Below, in pieces: positions 56,202 to 64,000 of a stretch of DNA of 64,000 nt. Positions within the stretch are counted from its first letter, which is position 1, and each line of letters opens with the position of its first letter. Below the pieces are notes generated by a model that ran no database searches, had not been told where the DNA came from, and saw only the letters and a list, made by a program, of their open reading frames with translations. Origin of the DNA: Ketobacter sp. (lineage in GTDB: Bacteria; Pseudomonadota; Gammaproteobacteria; Pseudomonadales; Ketobacteraceae); contig NZ_RCHN01000015.1 of the NCBI RefSeq assembly GCF_003671495.1, positions 350,132-414,131 of the forward strand, read 5' to 3'. The position numbers were made by a program, and so were the translations under genes.

Positions 56202-58169
56202 ATGAAGTTCATCCGACGCGCACAGCTTAACACACTTGCCGCTTTCCTCATGGCGCTGATCCTCAGTGCCTGCGAAACCACAGGAGTCGGGACTGGCGGA
56301 TCAACGCAAGTGGCGAGCAACCCCGCTGCCACCATCAAAAGCCTGATCGAGCGCTCACAAAACGCGCCCAGCCCGGAAGCAGAACAGCTACTGATCCAGG
56401 CTGCACAACTCCTGCTGGACCAGGGCAAGGCAGAAGAAGCCAAACGACTGCTGGGAGCGGTCAACGCAACCGCGCTGGACAGCGACACTCTGGCCTCATT
56501 GGTGCTTACCCTCACCGACATCCATCTGGCGCTAAACGAGCCGTTACAGGCGGAAGAACTGATCACCACGGATCGCATGGGGCTGTTGACCGCCTCCAAC
56601 GATCTGAACTCAGACCGGCTTAATGAAATCAGCCTCAAGCGCGCCCAGGTCTGGGAAATCAATGGTAACTATCTGGCGGCTGCCCGGGAGCGGATTTTTG
56701 TTGGCCCCATGCTGGAAACCGATGCCGCCAACACCAATCAACAGATGATCTGGAATGACCTGATTGCCCTCCCCAACGACTCACTGCAAGCCCTGGCGCA
56801 GACCGTAGCCGTTCCCGAATTCCAGGGCTGGCTGGAGCTGGCCTGGATTTACAAGGGCTACCAGGACCAACTGGACCAACAATTACAACAACTGGACCAG
56901 TGGCAATTGCGCTATCCCGGCCACACGGCGGCCACCCAGCTGCCCGAGGCACTGCGGCTGGTGCGCGAACTGAGCGAGAACCAACCCCAGAACATTGCAC
57001 TGCTGTTGCCGACCCAGGGCCGCTTTCGTCCGGCCGCAGAAGCCATACTGCACGGCTTTATGAGCGCGCATTACGCGTCACTGCAAGACCGTGAAAACAC
57101 CGAATCCAACATCAGCATTCGGGTCTATGACACTTCAGACTTGAAGCAATTCACAGCCACTTACCAGCAGGCCGTGGCGGATGGCGCAGACATCATTATC
57201 GGCCCATTGCAGAAAGAAAACCTGCGCAGCTTGCTCAACAGCACCGATCCGCTTCCGGTGGCCACCATCGCCCTGAACCAGGAGCTCGGCCCGTTCGAGG
57301 TGCCGGTGAACCTGTACCAGTTTGGGCTTTCACCGGAGGACGACGCCCTCGAGGTTGCCCGCCGCGCCCTGCAAAAGCAGTATCACAATGCGGCCGTCAT
57401 GTTTCAGAACAACCCCTGGTGGGAACGGGCTTACCTCGCCTTTGCCGAGCAATGGCAACAGGAAAAGGGCCGCGTCACCGGCATTGCCAGCTATGATGAT
57501 CAGAGCAATATGGCGAACGGGATTAAGGACATGCTGCTGGTGCAGCACAGTGAGCTGCGCGCCAAACAACTGCGCAACATCCTTGGCAAGAATATCGAGT
57601 TCCAACCCCGCCGGCGCCAGGATATCGACTTTATTTACCTGATCGCCACTCCTGACCAGGCGCGCCAGATCCGCCCCTTGCTGGATTTCTATTACGCCGA
57701 GGCGATACCGGTTCTGGCCGGCTCACAAATATTCAGCGGCAAAGCCAATCCCAAAACGGATCGTGACCTCAACGGTATCGAATTCTGTGATATTCCCTGG
57801 CTATTGGAAAAACCGGATGCCATCCAGCAGGCGCTGAAGCAGGCCTGGCCCACAGCGGATCACCGCTACTCAAGACTTAATGCCATGGGGGTGGACGCCT
57901 ATCGCCTGCAATCCCGCTTGCAACTGCTCACCCAAATCCCCGACGCCGGATTGTTTGGAGCCACCGGCAATCTCAACATTGGCATCGACAACCGGGTACA
58001 ACGGGAGCTGAGCTGGGCCGTGATCAAAAACGGCCGCCCGGAGCTGCTGCCCCGCATCACCGAAACTGAACTTGAAGATCGCCCCCAGCAAACGGAAGGA
58101 CCCGATGCCCGCCCCCCCAAAAACGCTCAAGCCACCGACCGCCAGGAAACTGACCGGCAACCGGGCTGA
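56202..58169 (+). CDS. lpoA: Outer-membrane lipoprotein activator of PBP1A (LpoA)
   Basis: 655 residues. A signal peptide with lipobox LILSAC places the lipidated Cys at residue 24. The N-terminal half is helical and TPR-like (AEQLLIQAAQLLLDQGKAEE); the C-terminal half (from about NIALLLPTQGRF) is the LppC periplasmic-binding-like domain. LpoA reaches through the peptidoglycan to activate PBP1A in E. coli. The last residues are polar and low-complexity, and the 3' end overlaps yraN by 65 bases. Gene order rsmI-lpoA-yraN-diaA matches E. coli. Confidence 0.94.
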   Translation: MKFIRRAQLNTLAAFLMALILSACETTGVGTGGSTQVASNPAATIKSLIERSQNAPSPEAEQLLIQAAQLLLDQGKAEEAKRLLGAVNATALDSDTLASLVLTLTDIHLALNEPLQAEELITTDRMGLLTASNDLNSDRLNEISLKRAQVWEINGNYLAAARERIFVGPMLETDAANTNQQMIWNDLIALPNDSLQALAQTVAVPEFQGWLELAWIYKGYQDQLDQQLQQLDQWQLRYPGHTAATQLPEALRLVRELSENQPQNIALLLPTQGRFRPAAEAILHGFMSAHYASLQDRENTESNISIRVYDTSDLKQFTATYQQAVADGADIIIGPLQKENLRSLLNSTDPLPVATIALNQELGPFEVPVNLYQFGLSPEDDALEVARRALQKQYHNAAVMFQNNPWWERAYLAFAEQWQQEKGRVTGIASYDDQSNMANGIKDMLLVQHSELRAKQLRNILGKNIEFQPRRRQDIDFIYLIATPDQARQIRPLLDFYYAEAIPVLAGSQIFSGKANPKTDRDLNGIEFCDIPWLLEKPDAIQQALKQAWPTADHRYSRLNAMGVDAYRLQSRLQLLTQIPDAGLFGATGNLNIGIDNRVQRELSWAVIKNGRPELLPRITETELEDRPQQTEGPDARPPKNAQATDRQETDRQPG

Positions 58170-58497
58170 AGACCTGGCCAGGATCTTTTTGCAAGGCAAA
58201 GGCCTGGAATTCTGCGACAGCAACTTCCAGAGCAAAACCGGAGAAATCGACCTGATCATGAAAGATCAGGACATGCTGGTCTTTGTGGAGGTGCGTTATC
58301 GTGCCGCGCTGGAGCATGGCACACCGGTGGCCACCGTCACTGCAGGCAAACAACGCAAACTGATTCGAACCGCCAGTTTTTTTCTGCAACAACAGTTTGG
58401 CGATCGCTGGCCCGCCTGCCGCTTTGATGTAGTGGGTATCAGCGGCGACCTTGGCAATGCTCCCCAGATCGAATGGATACCATCCGCCTTCTACTGA
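58105..58497 (+). CDS. yraN: UPF0102 (YraN) putative endonuclease-fold protein
   Basis: 130 residues. A nuclease-like fold with GNRAEDLARIFLQGKGL, KTGEIDLIMKDQDMLVFVEV (the Glu-Ile-Asp and Glu-Val pair of PD-(D/E)XK nucleases) and RYRAALEHGTPVATV. Function unproven. ATG 58105 has GGAAGGA upstream; an in-frame TTG at 58072 would lengthen the overlap with lpoA. It is followed by the SIS-domain gene. Confidence 0.9.
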   Translation: MPAPPKTLKPPTARKLTGNRAEDLARIFLQGKGLEFCDSNFQSKTGEIDLIMKDQDMLVFVEVRYRAALEHGTPVATVTAGKQRKLIRTASFFLQQQFGDRWPACRFDVVGISGDLGNAPQIEWIPSAFY

Positions 58498-59157
<660 letters not shown>

Positions 59158-59160
59158 GGA

Positions 59161-59556
59161 TTATTTAACGACTTTGAGCGAGGGCTTGCCTGCAGGCTTT
59201 GCCGGCTTCTCCGGGCTGCTGCCCTCATCGTTCGGGGGTGGCGGCATTTCATCCTCATCGAAAAACATGCCCTTGCCATTCTCTTTGGCGTAGATCGCCA
59301 GAATCGCACCCACCGGGACATGCAAATTACGCGCTTTGCCACCAAAACGGGCGGAAAACTCCACCTCGTCATTCCCCATATGCAGATTGCGAATGGCGGA
59401 AGGGGCCAGATTCAGGATGATTTTGCCTTCGCTGACAAACTCGTTGGGCACCTGCACCATCGGATAGGACGCGTTCACCAACAGGTAGGGAGTCAGTTCG
59501 TTATCCAGTATCCATTCATATACGGCACGAATGAAATAGGGTCGGCTCGGTGTCAT
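59161..59556 (-). CDS. sspB: ClpXP adaptor SspB
   Basis: 131 residues. The N-terminal half (RPYFIRAVYEWILDNELTPY, then VNASYPMVQVPNEFV) is the SspB fold that binds ssrA-tagged proteins. An acidic disordered linker follows, and the C-terminal SLKVVK is the short motif that docks on ClpX. Converges on diaA with three bases between stops. It follows sspA by 66 bases. Confidence 0.96.
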   Translation of the reverse strand: MTPSRPYFIRAVYEWILDNELTPYLLVNASYPMVQVPNEFVSEGKIILNLAPSAIRNLHMGNDEVEFSARFGGKARNLHVPVGAILAIYAKENGKGMFFDEDEMPPPPNDEGSSPEKPAKPAGKPSLKVVK

Positions 59557-59583
59557 TACGGTAACTATCCTATCCTCTCAGAA

Positions 59584-59610
59584 GCTGCTCTCACGCTAAA
59601 TGAGAGCAGC
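59584..59610 (-). terminator. Hairpin between sspA and sspB
   Basis: GCTGCTCTCA (59584-59593) pairs perfectly with TGAGAGCAGC (59601-59610) around a seven-base loop. On the minus strand only TT follows, so it is more likely an attenuator or message-end stabiliser than a full terminator. Confidence 0.5.
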
Positions 59611-59622
59611 CAATATACAGGC

Positions 59623-60255
59623 CTAGAGACGCAACTCGCGCTCTGCATCGGACAGGCTGGCCTGGAAGGATTCCCGGGCAAACAAGCGGTCGGCGTAGGC
59701 CAACAAATTGCCGGCCTTGGACTTTTGCAACTCGATGCCCATGGCAGGCAAACGCCACAGAATGGGGGCCACACAGCAGTCCACAAGAGTGAAATCATCA
59801 CTCATGAAGAACGGTTTCTCGGAGAATATCGGGTCGATGGCCACCAGGTTTTCCGTGAAATCCTTGCGATGCTTGTTCAGCGTGGCCTCTTTTTCAGTGC
59901 CGGCCATCAGCGCGTCCACTGCCTGGCACCAGTCACGGTGGATTCGGTGGATCAACAGGCGACTGCGCGCCCGCTCCACCGGGTATACCGGCAACAATGG
60001 CGGGTGCGGGAAACGCTCGTCCAGATACTCCATCATGATGTTGGGCTCATACAAGGTGAGCTCCCGATCCACCAGAGTCGGCAGTTCGTTGTACGGATTA
60101 AGCGTTGCCAAATCTTCGGGTATTTCCGCTGGGTCCACGTCCAGCACATCCACCGCCACCCCTTTTTCCGCAAGCACGATGCGGACACGATGGCTGTAAT
60201 GATCGTTACCATCTGAAAAAAATGTCATCGATGATCGTTTAGCAATGACGCCCAT
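59623..60255 (-). CDS. sspA: Stringent starvation protein A
   Basis: 210 residues with a glutathione-transferase-like fold that lacks GST activity in the family. SspA binds RNA polymerase and modulates transcription under starvation and acid stress. [44 protein letters not shown] and [20 protein letters not shown] are conserved. ATG 60255 (MGVIAKRSS) is used. Upstream is the end of the petABC operon. Confidence 0.96.
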   Translation of the reverse strand: MGVIAKRSSMTFFSDGNDHYSHRVRIVLAEKGVAVDVLDVDPAEIPEDLATLNPYNELPTLVDRELTLYEPNIMMEYLDERFPHPPLLPVYPVERARSRLLIHRIHRDWCQAVDALMAGTEKEATLNKHRKDFTENLVAIDPIFSEKPFFMSDDFTLVDCCVAPILWRLPAMGIELQKSKAGNLLAYADRLFARESFQASLSDAERELRL

Positions 60256-60323
60256 GAAAATTCACTCCAGCGCAGTATTCCAAATAGATAAGCGTTGCAA
60301 ACGGCTGCAACAGAAACGGCGAA

Positions 60324-60352
60324 GGGGCGGAAGCCAGCTGGCCAACCGCCCC
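60324..60352 (-). terminator. Terminator-like hairpin after petC
   Basis: GGGGCGG (60324-60330) pairs with CCGCCCC (60346-60352) with an inner GCCAG/CTGGC stem. It lies 22 bases after the petC stop and before sspA. Downstream T residues are few. Confidence 0.6.
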
Positions 60353-60373
60353 AAACTACCGATGTATTCCCGA

Positions 60374-61033
60374 TTAATGTACGTCTTTCCAGTACTCCCG
60401 GTTGAGGAAGTAAACAGGAATGAACAGTATCGCCAGGAATATCAACACATATACACCAATTCGCTCACGCTCCGCTCGAATCGGCTCTGCCATATAGACC
60501 ATGTAGTTAGTCAGGTCAGCCATCGCCTCTTCGAATTTTTCCTCGCCCAGGGACTGTTCCATGTTCGACAGTACATGAGGCATACCCACATCAGGGAAGA
60601 TATGGTTGTTTACACCCCAAGGACGGGATTCATCCACGTAGAAATTGGTCAGGTAGGAATACACCCAGTCAGCACCCCGAATTCGAGCCACCAGGGTCAG
60701 GTCCGGTGGCACGGTACCAAACCACTTCTTGGCCAGGTCCAGGGGAATCGCTGAATGCATGGTTTCCCCGATCTTGTCGGTGGTGAACATCAGGTTGGCT
60801 TTCATGATATCGGCCGGGATTTCCAGATCCGTCGCCGCCCGCTCATAGCGCATGTACTGGGCAGAGTGGCAGCCGATACAGTTATTCATGAAAATCTGCA
60901 TACCGCGCTGCAGGGACACTTTGTCGTCCATGTTAATGGGAGCAGGTACCAGATATTCGTTATGTCCACCGCCCGCGGCTTGAGCGAACACCGGCAGACA
61001 CATCAGTACTAATACAGAGATAAACTTATTCAT
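60374..61033 (-). CDS. petC: Cytochrome c1 of the bc1 complex
   Basis: 219 residues. Signal peptide (MNKFISVLVLMCLPVFAQAA), heme-c motif Cys52-Ile-Gly-Cys55-His56, and a C-terminal membrane anchor (VLIFLAILFIPVYFL). It passes electrons from the Rieske centre to soluble cytochrome c. TGATG overlap with petB. This is the shorter gammaproteobacterial form. Confidence 0.96.
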   Translation of the reverse strand: MNKFISVLVLMCLPVFAQAAGGGHNEYLVPAPINMDDKVSLQRGMQIFMNNCIGCHSAQYMRYERAATDLEIPADIMKANLMFTTDKIGETMHSAIPLDLAKKWFGTVPPDLTLVARIRGADWVYSYLTNFYVDESRPWGVNNHIFPDVGMPHVLSNMEQSLGEEKFEEAMADLTNYMVYMAEPIRAERERIGVYVLIFLAILFIPVYFLNREYWKDVH

Positions 61034-62289
61034 CAGTGTGTCATCCTTACTCGCTCAGGAACGGGTTTGCAGGTTTCTTTGGTGGTCCAGAACGGCATCA
61101 GAATGAAGTAGGCAAAATAGAACACCGTGCCGATTTGACCCAATACACGATAAGTCATTTCGAACGGCAGGAACTCCACGTGCAGATCCGGTGCTTTCAC
61201 ACCACAAATTCCCAGAAGAATAAAGAACACAACAAACAGGGCCAGCATGATCTTGCTGATCCAGCCTTTGTAGCGAATGGACTTCACCGGGCTACGGTCC
61301 AGCCAGGGCAGAACAAAGAGGATGGCAATGGAGGCACCCATGGCGACCACGCCCAGCAACTTGTCAGGCACCGCCCGCAGAATGGCGTAAAACGGGGTGA
61401 AATACCAAACCGGCGCGATATGGTCGGGTGTCTTCAGCGGGTTGGCCGGTTCAAAGTTCGGCTTCTCCAGGAAGTAACCACCGCCATCAGGGAAGAAGAA
61501 CACGATGGTCAGGAATACGAACAGGAAGACCACCACACCCACCAGGTCATGCACACTGTAATACGGATGGAAAGGAATACCGTCCAGGGGCACGCCGTTT
61601 TCGTCCTTCAGTTTCTTGATCTCCACACCATCGGGGTTGTTGGAACCCACTTCGTGCAAGGCAATGATATGCAATACCACCAGGGCCAGGATAACGATCG
61701 GCAGGGCCACCACGTGCAATGCGAAGAAACGGTTAAGGGTAATACCGGAAATCAGGTAGTCGCCCCGAATCCACTCGGTCAAGGCATCGCCCACCACCGG
61801 AATTGCACCGAACAGGGAAATGATAACCTGAGCACCCCAGTAAGACATCTGGCCCCAGGGCAACAGGTAGCCCATGAAACCTTCCGCCATCAGGGCCAGG
61901 TAGATCGTCATACCGAATATCCACACCAATTCCCGGGGAGCACGATAGGAGCCGTACATCATGCCGCGGAACATGTGCAGATACACCACCACAAAGAAGG
62001 CCGAGGCACCGGTGGAGTGGAGGTAGCGCAGCAGCCAACCGTATTCCACGTCACGCATCATGTTCAGTTCCACTGACAAAAACGCGCCTTCGCCGGAAGG
62101 GTTGTACAGCATGGTCAACCAGATGCCAGTCAACAGCTGGTTAACCAGCACCAACATGGCCAGGGAGCCAAAGAAATACCAGACGTTGAAGTTCTTGGGA
62201 GCATAATATTTGCTCATGTGATCTTCGAACATTTTGGTGGCTGGGAATCGGGCATCCACCCAGCCCATCAGGTTCTGTAACATGCTCAT
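61033..62289 (-). CDS. petB: Cytochrome b of the bc1 complex
   Basis: 418 residues with eight membrane helices. YGWLLRYLHSTGASAFF, RGMMYGSYRAPRELVW and GYLLPWGQMSYWGAQV carry heme ligands and the quinol region; FFALHVVALPIVILALVVLH has the second His pair; PEWYF of the Qo site is replaced by APVWYF (TPDHIAPVWYFTPFYAILR). Overlaps petA and petC by one base (TGATG). Confidence 0.97.
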   Translation of the reverse strand: MSMLQNLMGWVDARFPATKMFEDHMSKYYAPKNFNVWYFFGSLAMLVLVNQLLTGIWLTMLYNPSGEGAFLSVELNMMRDVEYGWLLRYLHSTGASAFFVVVYLHMFRGMMYGSYRAPRELVWIFGMTIYLALMAEGFMGYLLPWGQMSYWGAQVIISLFGAIPVVGDALTEWIRGDYLISGITLNRFFALHVVALPIVILALVVLHIIALHEVGSNNPDGVEIKKLKDENGVPLDGIPFHPYYSVHDLVGVVVFLFVFLTIVFFFPDGGGYFLEKPNFEPANPLKTPDHIAPVWYFTPFYAILRAVPDKLLGVVAMGASIAILFVLPWLDRSPVKSIRYKGWISKIMLALFVVFFILLGICGVKAPDLHVEFLPFEMTYRVLGQIGTVFYFAYFILMPFWTTKETCKPVPERVRMTH

Positions 62290-62888
62290 CAGGCTGCCTC
62301 CCCGTCTTCACCGATTTTAATCAACGTGTCGCTCATGAAGTAATAAGGAGGCACTTCCAGGTTCAACGGTGCGGGAACTGCCTTGAATACACGACCGGAG
62401 AAATCAAACTTGGAACCATGGCAAGGGCAGAAGAAGCCACCCTTCCAATCAGCCCCCAGGTCGGCCGGAGCCACTTCAGGACGATACAGGGGGGAGCAAC
62501 CTAAGTGAGTGCACAAACCGACCAATACCACGATGTTCTGGTGGCCTTCCCGGGCGCGGGCTTCAGGGGAGATATACTCCGGCTGTTTGGATTCCTTGGA
62601 TTCCGGGTCACGCAGATTGTCGGCTACCGCTTTCAGGCTGGCCATGGCCTCTTCGGAGCGACGCAGGATCCATACCGGCTTGCCACGCCATTCAACGGTC
62701 ATACGTTGACCCACTTCCAGCTTACTGATGTCTGCCACCACTGGCGCACCGGCAGTCTTGGCCTTAGCGCTGGGGTTCCAGGACTTCACAAAGGGTACGG
62801 CGGCGCCAACAGCCCCCACCGCACCCACTGCTGAAGTGGCTCCAATCAGGAAGCGTCTCCGCCCCTCATTTACGCCTTCAGTACTCAT
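62289..62888 (-). CDS. petA: Rieske iron-sulfur protein of the bc1 complex
   Basis: 199 residues. The N-terminus NEGRRRFLIGATS is a twin-arginine type signal anchor. The 2Fe-2S cluster is bound by Cys126 and His128 (CTHLGC) and Cys154 and His157 (CPCHGS); Cys131 and Cys156 form the stabilising disulfide. GGGGAGAG precedes ATG 62888. First gene of petABC; its promoter must lie in the 216-base gap after rpsI. Confidence 0.97.
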   Translation of the reverse strand: MSTEGVNEGRRRFLIGATSAVGAVGAVGAAVPFVKSWNPSAKAKTAGAPVVADISKLEVGQRMTVEWRGKPVWILRRSEEAMASLKAVADNLRDPESKESKQPEYISPEARAREGHQNIVVLVGLCTHLGCSPLYRPEVAPADLGADWKGGFFCPCHGSKFDFSGRVFKAVPAPLNLEVPPYYFMSDTLIKIGEDGEAA

Positions 62889-63048
62889 TCAGTTTCTCTC
62901 CCCGCTAAACATTAAGAAGTCACATGACCTTTGCGAACGCAAGGCACACTAACCCCTACCCATAATTTTAAACGCGCAAATAGTAATGAAATTGCAGTGG
63001 AGTTACAAGGAAAGGTTTGGCCAGGGCTCGCCGGGGAAGAAGAAACGC

Positions 63049-63075
63049 AAAACGCCCGGGGCAATACCCCAGGCG
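63049..63075 (-). terminator. Terminator after rpsI
   Basis: On the minus strand CGCCTGGGG-TATTG-CCCCGGGCG (one G-T pair) is followed by TTTTGCGTTTCTTC. It lies 30 bases after the rpsI stop and ends the rplM-rpsI transcript. Confidence 0.8.
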
Positions 63076-63104
63076 CTTTAAATACACAAAACGTAAGGAA
63101 TTTC

Positions 63105-63491
63105 TTAACGCTTTGAGAATTGAGGACGCTTACGCGCTTTCCGCAGGCCCACTTTCTTACGCTCGACTTCACGGGCGTCACGGGTTACGAAACCGGCTTT
63201 ACGCAGGGTGGCACGCAGAGTCTCATCGTACTCCATCAGCGCGCGGGTAATGCCGTGACGAATTGCACCGGCCTGTCCGCTGCCGCCGCCACCTTTAACC
63301 GTGACATATACGTCAAACTTGTCACCCACTTCCACCAGCTCCAAGGGCTGACGAACCACCATGCGGGCAGTTTCGCGACCGAAATACTGGTCCAGAGAAC
63401 GGCCATTGATGGAAATATTGCCAGAACCTGGCTTCAGAAATACGCGAGCAGCTGCAGTTTTGCGGCGGCCTGTACCATAATTAGTGTCCAC
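63105..63491 (-). CDS. rpsI: Ribosomal protein uS9
   Basis: 128 residues. [38 protein letters not shown] and the basic tail [11 protein letters not shown], which reaches the P-site tRNA, are universal in S9. Start is GTG 63491 with AAGGGGG upstream. It follows rplM by 12 bases. Confidence 0.98.
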   Translation of the reverse strand: MDTNYGTGRRKTAAARVFLKPGSGNISINGRSLDQYFGRETARMVVRQPLELVEVGDKFDVYVTVKGGGGSGQAGAIRHGITRALMEYDETLRATLRKAGFVTRDAREVERKKVGLRKARKRPQFSKR

Positions 63492-63503
63492 TATTCCGCC
63501 CCC

Positions 63504-63932
63504 TTACAGTGCCAGTTCTTTTGGTTGTTGAGCAGCATGAGGATGCTCAGAGCCAGCGTAGACTTTCAGCTTGCCCAGCATCGCGCGACCCAGAGGGTTG
63601 CGCGGCATCATGCCTTTAACCGCTTTTTCGATCGCCTGTTCCGGCTTCCGGTCCATCAACTTGTCAAAGCTGATTTCCTTGATACCACCGGGGTATTCGG
63701 TGTGGCGATAATACATTTTGTCCGTACGCTTGGTACCGGTTACGCGCACTTTTTCTGCATTGATTACAACGATGTAATCACCGGTGTCCACGTGAGGAGT
63801 ATAAATCGGCTTGTGTTTGCCACGCAGGCGCCGGGCGATTTCAGTCGCCAGACGACCCAAAGTCTTGTCGGTTGCATCCACAACGTACCAGTCACGTTCT
63901 ACCGATTCTGGTTTTGCACTAAACGTTTTCAT
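63504..63932 (-). CDS. rplM: Ribosomal protein uL13
   Basis: 142 residues. [46 protein letters not shown] and [13 protein letters not shown] are L13 signatures. ATG 63932 has AGGGCAGA upstream. First gene of the rplM-rpsI operon; 68 bases of leader remain in the window, containing a TTGACG but no convincing -10. Confidence 0.98.
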   Translation of the reverse strand: MKTFSAKPESVERDWYVVDATDKTLGRLATEIARRLRGKHKPIYTPHVDTGDYIVVINAEKVRVTGTKRTDKMYYRHTEYPGGIKEISFDKLMDRKPEQAIEKAVKGMMPRNPLGRAMLGKLKVYAGSEHPHAAQQPKELAL

Positions 63933-64000
63933 TGAATCTGCCCTAGAACACTCTAATCCGAGGTCTGCCCGTCAATTTAAAGAGCGCGAATACTACCCAA

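Overview
The window is chromosomal core sequence from a gammaproteobacterium. The evidence is a complete division and cell-wall (dcw) cluster, lpxC, type IVa pilus genes, ampD/ampE/ampG, sspA/sspB and lpoA, all with Pseudomonas- or E. coli-like architecture. Proteins and gene order look closest to the Pseudomonadales/Oceanospirillales side, but I cannot name the genus. I see no tRNA, CRISPR array, insertion sequence or prophage block.

Layout, left to right. (1) 1-4528: tail of an SDR gene, an alkyltransferase-like protein (atl), ampG, a response regulator with a degenerate GGDEF domain, panE, and a small orphan gene. (2) 4726-11740: late cobalamin assembly and salvage. pduO-cobU-cobT-cobC-cobS form an overlapping operon; cobQ runs against it; cbiB and a threonine-phosphate decarboxylase diverge from cobQ. 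(3) 12205-12699: an orphan small gene recalling phage lysozyme-like proteins. (4) 12738-21122, minus strand: aceF, aceE, ampE, ampD and a DUF1631 protein. (5) 21469-29919: an AGCS symporter with nadC, two tandem pilins on the minus strand, then pilB-pilC-pilD, coaE and yacG. (6) 29916-37625: mutT (Nudix-ThiE fusion), argJ, secA, an M23 peptidase, dciA and lpxC. (7) 37751-54562, minus strand: dcw cluster from ftsZ back to mraZ, with a clear sigma70 promoter and three-repeat MraZ operator at its head. (8) 54945-63932: rnpB, rsmI, lpoA, yraN, a DiaA/GmhA-type SIS protein, sspB, sspA, the cytochrome bc1 operon petABC, and rpsI/rplM.

Envelope growth dominates. The dcw genes make and polymerise peptidoglycan at the septum, LpoA activates a penicillin-binding protein, AmpG and AmpD recycle muropeptides, and LpxC commits to lipid A. 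The pilus genes share their interval with a convincing sigma54 promoter for the first pilin.

Nothing here is clearly an undescribed system. Most worth a second look are an identical palindrome in two intergenic regions (pilA/pilB and DUF1631/symporter), the PilZ-like tail of the DUF1631 protein, the paralogous pilins separated by a terminator, the lysozyme-like orphan, a C9 tract before coaE, and a possible secM-like leader before secA. Residue and base positions were counted by hand; no alignments or folding programs were run.
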